Assembly (NCBI GenBank): GCA_033002965.1
Contig: JAURVB010003522.1
Location: forward strand, 124,001 to 188,000
Source of the DNA: Piper betle
Taxonomy: Eukaryota > Streptophyta > Magnoliopsida > Piperales > Piperaceae
Direction of reading: 5' to 3'
DNA length: 64,000 nt
Shown here: one piece after another, positions 47,249 to 57,593 of the stretch
Position numbering within the stretch: position 1 is the stretch's first letter
How the letters are laid out: every line of letters begins with the position of its first letter
Translations under genes and position numbers: made by a program
Notes under the pieces: generated by a model
What the model was told of the DNA's origin: nothing
Database searches by the model: none
What the model saw: the letters and a program-made list of their open reading frames with translations, nothing else

Positions 47249-48590
47249 ATTTTGTCCATGTCATATCCTAGCTTAAAGATTGAATTGCTTAATTGTTGTT
47301 GTTTGTGGTTTAATTATATTAATTGTGCTTCTTGATGTTGTAATAAGACTTGGGTTGGAAAGAATTGTAGTTTGGAAATGTGGAGCTTAATTCACCTCTT
47401 TTTTATTTAATTTTGAATTGATTCCAGATTCTGCCTAATTAATTTGAGTATTTAGAATTGTTAATTTGATGTTTGAGGCATATTTATGGGATGGATTAAA
47501 AATTGTTTGAATCTTTTTGGGGCTGTTTTGGATTAATTTTGTCAATTGGGTGTTGAGTTAAAAGTTTACTGAAAATTTAAATTAGGAAGAAGTTTGTTTT
47601 GGGTGTTTAGAACTTAGTTGTTGTAGTCTAAATCACCTAAAGTAAGCTACTAATGACCCTAGGGGGCTTTTAAAACTGAAATTGAGGGTTAAAATGAAGT
47701 TTTAGATCGTCTAAGAATTTAGGCTAATTTTAATTCCGAATTTTTGGGTAATTAAATAAGCATTTAGAAATAAAATTAGAAACTAATGTCTAATCACCGG
47801 ACTAGTTCTAATCAACCATGAAATGTGTTAGGGAACTCATAAAATATATAAGCACTTTTCTAATTAGTTAGCCAGTACTAAAATAAAATTATGAAGAGTA
47901 AGTTGGGATGCAATTCTAACTTGCTCTATGTTAATTTTGGCTCCATTTGATTATGAATATGTCAATATGTATTGTTTAAGTTTTGTTTAAAAGCTGAATT
48001 GGTTGGATTGGTAAGCTCTCCTTAATTATGATTTATATACGTTGGTTATGAATATTCTGCATTGTTGCTTGCCTTGGTCTTGTTGAGGGTTGGGAAGCAC
48101 ATAGTTTTGCATGCTAAGTTTTCGCACACACTCACAAGCATGCATGCATTCTTAGTTTTGGTGGTCTTATTAATTTTCTTCATTAGGTGTGTGGCAGAGC
48201 TCACTAGTAGTTATGTTGTAGGGCTCTCTATATCAGATCCGTTAGGACTTCTCTTTTCTTGGTCTATTGTTTAACACCATGTGAGAGTTTGCTATTGGAT
48301 TTTAAATCGTAGAACAAGGTTGGCATAGTTTTATTGGATCTCTGGGTATGCAAGTCAAACGGAGTTGTGTAGGTCTCTCCAAGTCATGTTATGCATGTTA
48401 TCTTTTGCCTGCGGATTTTTAGGTGTCATTGTGTGCATCATTTTAGTCTTTCATCTTAACCACCTCAAACGGGTTTTTGATTCACAGGATCTATTTTAGC
48501 TTTAAAGTAGTTGTTTACTTTCAATGTGAAATGGTGTTCAAGTAATTCCTCATTTTGGTTCAGTCGGGTGAACCAAATTAAAGTGTTACA

Positions 48591-50139
48591 AAGGGTGCTT
48601 GTTTGTGTTTCTTCCATCATTTTTCAGTAAAATAAAAATAAAAATAAAAGAGGTTGACAATGCATTTGGTAGAGGTTGCATTGAATAAAAAAAGTGTAAG
48701 AGGCCATGTAAAGAAAACTGGGCAAGATGTCACGCCTTATGCAACTTATAACAAAGATAAATCCAAACTCTAATTGACTTTAAATATAGATCCAAATTAT
48801 AATACGATTTATTTTGTTTTTCAAGGAAAGTAGCCTTACTCTTTTTAGTAGGAAGTTAGAAATAGAAGTTAACAAGATTCAAACCCATGACCCTCTCCAA
48901 TGGGTTGTTTTTAAAGCACATAGACTGACTCTTATTTGTAGGAAGTTAGAAATTGAGATTAGTGGGATTCAAACATGTGACCCGAGGCAGTGGGGGAGGA
49001 GGTGGGCTGGACAGTGGGGAGAGATTTTGTATTTTTCAAAGTTCACTTCAATAATCTAAAGAAATACAAACAAATATAATGATTGCTAGACAATAAAGGA
49101 GGAAACAACGAATTATGACTAGAGATTGAGAGAAGAAAGGGTGCAAAAGATTGATGAATAAGTGGAAGAGAGAAGGTGTGAAAGAATTTGACATGAACAA
49201 TAGCAAAAGTCACTCTTAGACATACCTCTACAAATGAGCAATGTCAATTGGTTAAAATTTTACAGAATAGCATAGCAATGCAAATGTGGGAGGAGTATAC
49301 TACTTGTCGTAATTAGTAAATAGTTTTTGCTTACATCACATTTAGACTTGAAAATGATATTTTTTATTCATATAATTAATATCTACTAATGACATCAGTG
49401 TGTTTTTGGTGCCAAACACTTTTTCTATAGAAAAACAATTTTTAGCAAACACAATTTGAACTTATGTCACACACAAAAAAATTTGCAGAAAACACTTTTT
49501 GTTATCAAAATTTATTGAGAAATGAAAGATAAAAAGACACAAGTAAACACCCTATATGACTTCTTGGGCTATAAATAGGGTTTTGTGGAGTGTATTTTGA
49601 GCATCCCTTAGGATTGGTGTTTGGTGAAGATCGGATAGTGACTAGGAGAATTGCTATTTAGTTCTCGAGACAGCTTACTAGTAGTAAGGGATACTAGTAA
49701 TCGAGAACAACGAATCGAGTAGTGCTTGTGTGTGATCGAGCATGGGTGATCGAGAAAGTTATAAACAGTGGCATGAGATTAGCCCCAATTGAGATTCTTT
49801 TTTTTGGTGTAGATTTCTTGACCAAGAAGTAGTGTGGTACACGGGTACAGATTTGCAAAAATATTAGGTAGGAGTAGAAAGTAGTTATTAGTATCGGAGA
49901 TGGATTATTAGTATTGAATGGTAATTGGATATTTGTATGGGGTAATTACAGTTGTTTGTTATACGAGTGTTGTGATAGTCAGTGAATACTAGTAGTAGTA
50001 TTTGAGAGTTGCTTCTGGGAGTTTGTCCTTAACTTTTTTACTTGTGGAAGGCTGACTATTCTCGAGGGTGAGAATGCACTATATAGGTTGGGATTTGAGG
50101 TGAAAATTTTTAGCAGAATTGAACAAGTGACATCAGATA
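48591..50139. other. Repeat-derived non-coding DNA
   Basis: Two diverged copies about 90 bp apart (48837-48904 and 48926-48994) share taggaagttagaaat, gattcaaac, atg/gtgaccc and tggg; the gattcaaac part resembles an RNA polymerase III B-box in reverse, so a SINE origin is possible. 49540-49700 resembles a SIRE-like LTR. 50060-50110 (ctcgagggtgagaa, tataggttgggattt) resembles a family B LTR. Confidence 0.45.
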
Positions 50140-50667
50140 TGTTAATATTTGTAATTATGATTATTAATGATATGTAGACCATTGTCACACTCAGAATACT
50201 AAAGGATTCTCGGGATACCAAACAGAGGTGGCTGTTTGTTGTTCCGTGGAAGATGAAGGACCTCAAAACATCTTTATAAATATAGCCTCATTTGCCTCAT
50301 TCTAAACCAAGACAGGATGTGAGAGAAAAAGAGATAAATAGAAAAGGGATTTGGAGATAAGAAGAGGGATCATTCACTAGTTTAATCTTATACAGAGTAC
50401 TGAGAGAGAGAAATCTTGTAATCTTAATAGTATAGGTTGGGTGAGTAATCTTCTTGTACATCTCTATATGTTTGATGGCTATAATCTTTAGTTGAAGTAG
50501 TGAATTTTTCGTTGTTGTCCCATAGTTTTTGACTCTCGAGAAAGGGAGAGTTTTTCACGTTAAATCTATAGTTTACTTGTTTTGTTTTATTTTATTTCTC
50601 AGGCATTATTTTCCCATATCTTGTGTTCGTTGTTGTTGTTCTCCAATTTTAGGGATTTTTCTCAACA
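50140..50667 (+). repeat. 5' LTR of copia element 2
   Basis: 528 bp; contains tataaatata at about 50277-50286 as a TATA-like box. Confidence 0.92.
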
Positions 50668-50669
50668 AT

Positions 50670-50685
50670 TGGCACCGTCTATGGG
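50670..50685 (+). other. Primer-binding site of copia element 2
   Basis: tggcaccgtctatggg begins two bases after the LTR. It is not the tRNA-Met site. It resembles the tggcgccgtctgtggg string common after plant LTRs; I cannot name the tRNA with certainty. Confidence 0.65.
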
Positions 50686-50723
50686 AACTTTCATTCAATC
50701 GGATCTTGATTTGAGTGGGAATC

Positions 50724-51557
50724 ATGGCAGACGCTTCCAAGAATGGGAAGATTGAGAAATTTGATGGAACAAATTATCAATAGTGGAGGATGCAAATTGA
50801 GGATCTTCTACACGAGAAGCAACTACATCAACCTCTTGTAGGTACCAAGCTAGAAGCAATGTCAGCCTAAGAGTGAGCCTTCTTGGATAGGCGAGCCTTA
50901 GTTATCGTTTGATTATGTTTAACACAGTCGGTGGCGTTTAATGTCTCCACACAAACAACCATCAAAGGGTTGATGGAGGCATTAGCTAGTGTTTATGAGA
51001 AGTCATCAGCCTCTAACAGGTTATTTTTGTTGAGGTGGCTTGTCTATTTAAGGACGCCCGAAGGTAAATCTATTGCTAATCATTTGAATGATTTCAATAA
51101 AATTTGTGCACAACTTGAATTTGTGGAGATGTCATTTACTGAAGATATTAAATCTTTAATGTTCATGTGTTCTTTGTCGGAGAGTTGGGATACGGTAATT
51201 ACATGTATAAGTAATGCATCAAAAGAAAAAATAAAGTTTGATGAAGTGCTTAGTGCAATCTTGAGTGAGGAGATGATGAAGAGGAGCATGGTAGATAGCA
51301 CACCGTCCATCTCGGGCACAGCTTTGTTGGTGGATAAAAGCAAGGGCAAAGAAAGGGGAAGAGGTCAAAGTAGAGGCCCTAAAAACCGAGGGCACTCTAA
51401 ATCCAAAGGAAAATTCAAGGGTAAGCTTACTTGTTGGATTTGTGATAAGGAAGCACATGTAAAGAAGGATTGTCCCGAGCGAGTCAAGAATGTAGCTAAT
51501 GTTGTAGATTGTCTGAAGAGAAATTTTATTTATCTGCTCATGATGATTACAAAATAG
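50724..51557 (+). pseudogene. Copia element 2 gag
   Basis: The ATG at 50724 opens MADASKNGKIEKFDGTNYQ, then a stop; further stops fall before 50931. The main open part (50931-51557) is a UBN2-type gag: LMEALASVYEKSSASNRLFL, LNDFNKICAQLEF and FDEVLSAILSEEM. A basic stretch (SKGKERGRGQSRG) leads into a CX2CX4HX4C zinc knuckle CWICDKEAHVKKDC (51432-51473). In live elements it builds the particle and binds RNA. Most similar in style to TNT1/Tork gags. Confidence 0.85.
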
Positions 51558-52570
51558 ATACATGGTATGTTGATTCAAGTGCTTCATTTCAATGTACTTC
51601 TCACAAAGAATGGTTTTGTCATTTTGTCAAGAGCGAGTTTGGATATGTAACAATTGGCAAACGTCAGAAGTGCAAAATTGAAGGTAAGGGAGTAATTCAT
51701 TTAATAATGTATGATGAAGGTGACCTTATTCTTAAGGAGGTCAGGGTATATACCTGAATTGAAGAAGAATCTTATATCTCTTAACAAGCTAGACCAAGAG
51801 GGCTATAGGTCACATTCAAAAATAATCAGTGGAAGATCAGGAAGGGAGCATTGGTGGTGATCAAGGGGAAGGCGGTGGGCACACTTTACCCGTTGTCTAC
51901 CAAGGTAGATCCACTTGTTTCTTTGGCCGTTGAGATGGATGATGTATCAACTTTATGGCATAGATAGCTTGGTCACTTAAGCAAGAGTGGGATGATGATC
52001 TTACATTCCAAGAAGGTTTTGACAGCTATAATTGATTATAACTTTGGTTTTTGTGAAGATTGTGTTTTAGGTAACAGAAACGGGTTAGCTTCACAAAGGA
52101 TGGGCAAGAGATGAAATCCAAAAGGTTGGAGTTGGTTCATACGGATGTTTGGGGGCCAACCCATGGTAAATCTTTTGGAGGTAATTTCTATTTTGTTACC
52201 TTCATTGATGATTTTAGTAAGAAGACATAGATCTACGCGGTTAAGAAAAAATTAGAAGTCTTTAGCATTTTCAAGATATGGAAAGCCCAAGTTGAGAATG
52301 AAATAGGTTTGAGATTGAAATGTCTTCTGTCGGATAACAACAGAGAATATCACAATAAAGAATTTGACTCCTATTGTAAAAAGTGGGTAATTAGAAGGAT
52401 CAAGACAGTGCCAAGGACACCACAAGAGAATGAGGTTGCGGAGAGAGTGAACAGGACCATCCTAGAACGAGCAAGAAGCATGAGAGTTCATGCTAGACTC
52501 CCTTTGCATCTTTGGGGTGCCACTGTGGATATAACATCTATCTAATCAACCAAAGTCCATCAAGCATCTT
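51540..52570 (+). pseudogene. Copia element 2 protease and integrase
   Basis: The protease has DTWYVDSSASFQCT, where the family active site is D-S/T-G: Gly is replaced by Ser. A frameshift precedes PELKKNLISLNKL. The pre-integrase part reads LWHRQLGHLSKSGMM-like around 51955. Integrase has YFVTFIDDFSKKT followed by a stop, then LSDNNREYHNKEFDSYCKKW and TPQENEVAERVNRTILERAR (52309-52545), covering the D,D,E catalytic region. Stops and shifts make it inactive. Confidence 0.82.
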
Positions 52571-53559
52571 AGATGGAAAAATACCAGAAGAGGTATGGAT
52601 TGATAAGAAAGTTGATTACTCTTTACTTAAGATCTTTGGTTGTAATGCGTATGCACATGTTGAGAGGGAACAACATAGTTACCGGATGTGGAATTTCAAG
52701 AACAACAAGGTGTTTGGAAGTCGAGATGATGTATTCAATGAAGAGTGCATGTATAAAGATAGGAAGAAAGAAAAGAGTGAGGAGTCCAAAGAAAAAGAGT
52801 ATATGGAGCTTGATGAGATAGATGAAGAGATACCAAGTGCTGAAAATAAAGATTTGTTCTAAGTGATGTGGAACAATTATCTTCTAAGAAGACCGAACAA
52901 GAAGGTGAGTCACAGGTTAATCAACCAAATGATGATTAATTAGATTCTAAATATTCTAATGCACAAGTTGAAATTGATGACTCAGAGGCACCATAAGAGA
53001 TAGTTGTTGCTCCTGAACCAAGGAGGAGCACAAGGATTAGGAAGCTTACTGCAAAAATTAAATTTAATTGTATAACATGTTTTGTATACTGATGTAGGAG
53101 AACTAGAGTCCTATAATAAAGCCATGAGTGACAAAGTTCATCTTAAGTGGGAGTTGGTCATGAAGGATGAGATGTCATCATTGGAGAAGAATCATACATG
53201 GGAGTTGGTGAAGTTGCCATTAAAAAGAAGGTTCTACAAAACAAGTGGATTTATCGGGTCAAGTATGAAACCAGTGGTGTACAAAGGTATAAATCAAGAC
53301 TTATGGTGAAAGGTTTTTGTCAAAGGGAAGGAATTGATTTTCATGATATATTTGCACCTAATGTAAAAATGACTTCTGTTAGAATTATTTTTGAGCATTG
53401 TGGCTGTAAAGGGGTTGTATTTAGAATAGCTTGATGTAAATACATCTTTCTTTCATGGTGATTTGGAGGAGGATATCTATATGGAACGACCAAAAGGATT
53501 TGAAGTCAAAGGTATAGAAAATATAGTGTGCAAATTGAAGAGGAGTCTATATGGACTCT

Positions 53560-53590
53560 GTAAAACCCGTGACTCGAGTCAGGGTTTTAC
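53560..53590 (+). repeat. LTR-terminal palindrome, family B copy 2
   Basis: GTAAAACCC (53560-53568) and GGGTTTTAC (53582-53590) enclose TGACTCGAGTCA; only one base is unpaired. Confidence 0.88.
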
Positions 53591-53999
53591 GTTACCGAAC
53601 CAGTCGGTTCGACCGTTGGTTCGAGTCGAGTCAGTTTCATGAATCGCGTGCTGAGTCGAGACCAGCCGTGAGTTATGAGCGATGAGAGTCAGGTGTACCT
53701 GAATATATGATGATAACGTCGAGAAGATGGTGAGATACGAGTTATCTGAATATATGAAAGTATGCAGTATTTTTTTCTTTTTATATGTTTGATCGTAGAA
53801 ATAGTTTTAGGCCGAATGACGAATTAGGACGCGTATGGATTATATTTGGGTGGGTTATTAGTTATAGAGCATATCATTTGGATGTTGTTGTGTTTGTTTT
53901 ATTTTATGTGATTTTTCCATATTTTTCTAGATTTTTTTAGAATTTATTACGAACTAGTTATTATTTTGACTCGAGTAGGAATCGAGTCAATACTTATTT

Positions 54000-54710
54000 A
54001 CGAAACTGCCATCGCACACACTTCTTCTTCCTCCCGACCTTTTCTCCCCCACGCCCAAACCCTAACCGCCGCCGCCCCTGTTCGCGCGCCACCGCCGCCA
54101 CGGCCGACGCCGCCTGGCCGCCGATCAACGCCGCCCCGCCCCGCCGTGTCGTCGCCGTGCCGCCCCGACCAACCCCGGCCACCGTCGCGCCGCCACGACG
54201 CCGGAATCGCCCCACAAGCCGCGACGCTCCGCCCACTGATTTCGCCGCCGTCCGGGCCGCGCCGCCGCCGCTGTGACCCCGACGACCACCCCCTCGACGT
54301 CGCCGACGTTTCCCCATCGTCCCGACCACCGTCGAGGCCGGCCGGAGCCTCGATCGGAGAACGCCGCCACCGCCGCCCATTTTCGACGCCGCCGTCGACG
54401 GCCATCGCCGCCTCGGCTACCCTGTTTGACACCACCATTGGACCGAGCTCGTCGAGCTGGTGCCGATAGACCCCCTGATTGCCCCGTCCCAAATCATCGC
54501 CGGAAAACCGTCGGAATCCGCCGGAAAACCGCCGACACTCGCCGGAAAACCGCCGGAACCGCCGGAAATTGGATTTGTGGGAAATTCGTCGGATCATCCG
54601 CCGAACGCACCCGGTCCAATCTGATCGGACTTCGGACGCCGCTAGGTGCCGAATTCGAGTTTCGAGCCACGAAACGGAAACCCTAGCCGTCGCCGATTTT
54701 CGACGACGCG
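54000..54710. other. GC- and CpG-rich block of family B LTR
   Basis: Sharp change from AT-rich flank to GC-rich sequence packed with CG. Copies 1 (about 15600-16250) and 3 (about 62680-63250) have the same block; copy 4 lacks it. Long open frames occur on both strands, but they start at TTG, not ATG, and reflect composition. It may act as a CpG-dense promoter part. Confidence 0.7.
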
Positions 54711-55174
54711 AGGTATAATTTATTTTAATTTAATTATTTGAAAGTTTTGATTATTAGAATTGCATGCTAGGATTGGTGAATTGTGTGTTATAATAATATA
54801 TATAAATGTAGATTTGATTAAGGATAAAAATATGAAATTTGTTTGATTGTGTGGTGTTAAAAATAGAAGTTATGAAACTAATTAGGGTTATTAAGTAATA
54901 ATCATGATCTAATCAAACTAGCTTAAGTAGACTCGCTAGAATTGATATAGGTTGATGTGTGTTGATTGACGTGTGATTGTGTTGATTGTGTGTGTATGCT
55001 ATAGGATATGTGATTCATCATGCGGGCGTTAGTTTTTAGCTTGATTGTGTAGGTACGGTGTAGGAGCTCGCCGCCTAGGCGCGTGGACCCGTTTGGAGCT
55101 TCTACCAGGTCCGTTTAGGACTCGTTCTCTGATTTACGCTACTCTCTTGTGTATTTGATTTATTATGTGCAGGA

Positions 55175-55212
55175 CGAGTTAAGTGGCGTTTTATCGGATC
55201 CCACTTAACTCG
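55175..55212 (+). other. Stem-loop H1, family B copy 2
   Basis: CGAGTTAAGTGG (55175-55186) pairs perfectly with CCACTTAACTCG (55201-55212). Loop cgttttatcggatc, 3' flank ggccatttag. Confidence 0.85.
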
Positions 55213-55250
55213 GGCCATTTAGCCAACAGTTATTTTCCGGATTAATAACC

Positions 55251-55272
55251 CTCGAGGATGAGATCCCTCGAG
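55251..55272 (+). other. Stem-loop H2, family B copy 2
   Basis: CTCGAGG (55251-55257) pairs with CCTCGAG (55266-55272) around atgagatc. CTCGAG is itself a palindrome, so this is also a direct repeat. It is about 50 bp upstream of the TATA-like box. Confidence 0.65.
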
Positions 55273-55320
55273 TTTGTTTTCGAACTTCAGATCCAGCTCA
55301 TGTTGCCTTCGGGCCTATTG

Positions 55321-55327
55321 TATAAAT
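55321..55327 (+). promoter_or_regulatory. TATA-like box in family B LTR
   Basis: tataaat in the tract tattgtataaatcccaacc. Copies 1 and 3 keep it; copy 4 has tattatataat. A possible promoter for the element's own transcription. Confidence 0.45.
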
Positions 55328-55799
55328 CCCAACCCAGACCTATATATATGTATAGTTTTCGCGTTTTCAGTGAGAGACTGAATGAGGGAAATCCGACTAC
55401 CGTGCTACGCGAGCGGGCACGTGTGGGTCGATAGTGGGCTCTGGAATGGTGTACAAGCCGTTTCATTCCCGAGGGATCCTGACAACTCCACCTTTGAGTT
55501 CCTCAAACCCGGAGAAGTGTGGAGGTTCACGGGTACTGCATTGCAGCGCATGTCTAGACTTGTGGTTTCAAAGGGTACTGAAGGCGACTGCCTGAGAGTA
55601 CTCGGCCTTCGTGCTCAAGGCCAGGAGTAATATGGAAGGTGCAGAGGGCGGATAGGAACGAGATTTGACGCGAGAAGCAATAGAGAAATGGCCGAGGCAT
55701 GAGAATGTGAAAGATAGGGGGACGCTGTCGACCCGATGGCGACGGCTCCCGTATGTGCCCTGATGAGAGTTCTTGAGGAAGTATATGGTTTTCATTCAA

Positions 55800-55819
55800 C
55801 AGGAGAGTTTGCTCTCCTG
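55800..55819 (+). other. Stem-loop H3, family B copy 2
   Basis: CAGGAGAG pairs perfectly with CTCTCCTG around tttg. It is followed by gccagtttgatattagttat, shared with family A. Confidence 0.85.
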
Positions 55820-55851
55820 TGCCAGTTTGATATTAGTTATTTTCCGGGCCG

Positions 55852-55865
55852 GTAACACTCGTTAC
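55852..55865 (+). other. Small hairpin H4, shared by A and B
   Basis: GTAAC-ACTC-GTTAC, present identically in family A at 6262-6275 and in B copies 1 and 3. Confidence 0.65.
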
Positions 55866-56929
55866 TGACGGTTTTTCTATATATATGTAGGTGAGGAATG
55901 CGAGCGATGAAAGCTGTCGGGACTGCGGAGGAGCAGCACGGAACCGTGCACACATGTACCTGCCGCGTGTAACGTATAATGATGGTGTGTTATTGTTATG
56001 TAAACGATAATTTTGATGTGTTTGCTTGAGTGAATTACTTGTTATGAAACGAACTGATAAATATGAATGAGTAGGGAGCCTTGGAGTACAGACTCGGCTC
56101 AGGTAAAAATGAATGAGATAATGGTTGAATGTCAGGGTAGATTATTATGTGTTACCGTATTTTTATAAAATAGTATATATTTTCTTTTGGTTTTTCATTT
56201 ATTATTTTGTCTTGTCTTTGCTTGTACATCATAGCATGCATGTAGGACTACGTTAGAACCCACGCATCCCATCCATGCATTTCATGTTTGCATCTCCATC
56301 TTGAGACACCGAGGGCAGATCCGGGTCGGCTTAACCGAACCCAGTAGATTAGCGAACGGTTCGGTCGCCGGTGACATTTCCGGGTCGGTTCACGGGTGAG
56401 CCGAAACGGGGTGTTACAGACTCAAACAAGCACCAAGACAGTGGTATTTAAAATTTGACAAGTTTATGTTAGATAATGGATTTGCTAGGAGCAATGTACC
56501 ACTATGTATATCTAGAAACGTTTAAAGATGGCCATTACATTATTTTAACTTTGTATGTAGATGACATGCTTGTGATAGAGACTCGTATGGAGAAAATCTT
56601 TAATCTCAAGATGAGGTTAGCCAAGAGTTTTTCAATGAAGGACTTGGGTGAAGCAAAACAATTTCTTAGGATGCAAATTACCTAAAACAAGATGAGCAAG
56701 AAGTTGTGGTTATTTCAAGACGGGTATATGAAGAAAGTTCTTGAGAGATTCAACATGAATCAATCTAAGCCAATGACTACTACTTTGGGTAGTAAATTCA
56801 AATTGTCAAAAGAACAAGGTGCTAAGAGTGAGGAGGATAAAGCTCACGTGAAAACGGTGCCTTATGCTCAGCTATTGGAAGTCTAATGTATGCTATGGTG
56901 AGTACAAGACCAGATATTGCACATGTAGT

Positions 56930-57510
56930 AGGAGTAGTGAGCAGATTCATAAAGAAGCTAGGAAAAGAACACCGGAAGGTAGTGAAATGAATTTTCAGGT
57001 ATTTGAAAGGAACATCTAATTACTGTTGGTGTTTTAGGGGTGAGAATATTGATGTGCAAGGTTATGTAGACTTGGGCTATGCTAGAAATAGAGACAATAG
57101 CATAAGTACATCTGGATACATCTTTACAGTTGGTGGAACCACAGTGAGCTAAGTTTCTAAATTGCAAAAGATAATTACTCTATCTTCAATTGAGGCCGAA
57201 TATATGGCTGCTATGGAAGCTAGTAAGGAGTATATTTAGATTAAAACTTTGATGAATGGTTAGATTTTAATGGGATTGATTGCACATTGTACAGTGATAG
57301 TCAAAGTGCAATCCATTTAGCCAAGAACTCAGCATTTCATTCTAAGATCAAGCGTATTCGGTTGAGGTATCATTGTATTGGATCTTTGTTAGAAGAAGGT
57401 AAATTGAAGTTAAAGAAGATAGATAGCAAAAAGAATCCAGCAGACATGTTGACCAAACTGGTGGAGGGACAAAAGTTGACTGTTTGCTCAACTTTAGTGA
57501 ACTTGCAATA
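56930..57510 (+). pseudogene. Copia element 2 RNase H
   Basis: Readable parts are RYLKGTSNYCWCF, SISTSGYIFTVGGTTVS, SKLQKIITLSSIEAEYMAAM and, in 57287-57511, YSDSQSAIHLAKNSAFHSKI with KNPADMLTKLVEGQKL. This is the RNase H end of copia pol, with the SIEAEYMA and DSQSA motifs. Stops at 57150 and 57237 break it. Confidence 0.85.
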
Positions 57511-57581
57511 ACATGCAGGTGAAGGACTTATGCGACGAACAAATGGATGAAGAATAGGACTAGAGTGTTCTAGTTGGACTC

Positions 57582-57593
57582 CAAGTAGGAGAT
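57582..57593 (+). other. Polypurine tract of copia element 2
   Basis: aagtaggagatt immediately before the 3' LTR start at 57594. Confidence 0.7.

Larger units (their letters stand above)
45940..48590 (+). mobile_element. Family C LTR (2651 bp including a nested TRIM)
   Basis: Starts TGTAAAACTCATGCC and ends AAGTGTTACA, the same terminal style as A and B. Internal segments near 48180-48250 (gagctcac, gatccgttaggact) match the B order gagctcg, ggtccgtttaggactcg. No primer site follows the right end. The flanking 5-mers AATAA and AAGGG do not match, so target duplication has decayed or an end is chimeric. About 2.1 kb without the TRIM. Confidence 0.65.
53559..56418 (+). mobile_element. Family B solo LTR, copy 2 (2860 bp)
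   Basis: Starts TGTAAAACCCGTGACTCG and ends GGGGTGTTACA. Perfect 5-bp duplication GACTC (53554-53558 and 56419-56423). It carries all family B landmarks in sense: terminal palindrome 53560-53590, GC-rich block about 54000-54710, stem-loop H1 55175-55212, H2 55251-55272, a TATA-like tataaat at 55321, H3 55800-55819 and H4 55852-55865. No internal region follows. It is close in sequence to copies 1 and 3. Confidence 0.94.
53082..56900 (+). pseudogene. Copia element 2 reverse transcriptase, split by a solo LTR
   Basis: The left part (53082-53558) has KDEMSSLEKNHTWELVKLP, NKWIYRVKYETSGVQRYKSR and VKGFCQREGIDFHDIFAP, and ends in SLYGL. The right part resumes after 56418 as KQAPRQWYLKFDKFM and carries catalytic YVDD (56554-56565), then FSMKDLGEAKQFLRMQIT and MKKVLERFNMNQSKPMTTTL. 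The break falls exactly within the conserved SLYGLKQAPRQWY motif, and the duplicated GACTC supplies the shared codons. Frameshifts also occur outside the insertion. Confidence 0.88.

Noticed and set aside
45935..48595. Target-site duplication for the family C LTR
   Set aside because: Flanks AATAA and AAGGG do not match; only the TG..CA ends support the boundaries.
53966..54597. Long open frames (up to 199 codons) on both strands in the family B LTR GC-rich block, with counterparts at 15713-16316 and 62847-63308
   Set aside because: They start at TTG rather than ATG, are low-complexity Pro/Arg/Ser, occur on both strands at once, and are frameshifted between copies. Composition explains them.
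55382..55630. 82-codon open frame in family B LTR, with counterparts in copies 1 and 3
   Set aside because: Copy 3 has an in-frame stop and copy 1 is frameshifted, so there is no sign of protein-level conservation.
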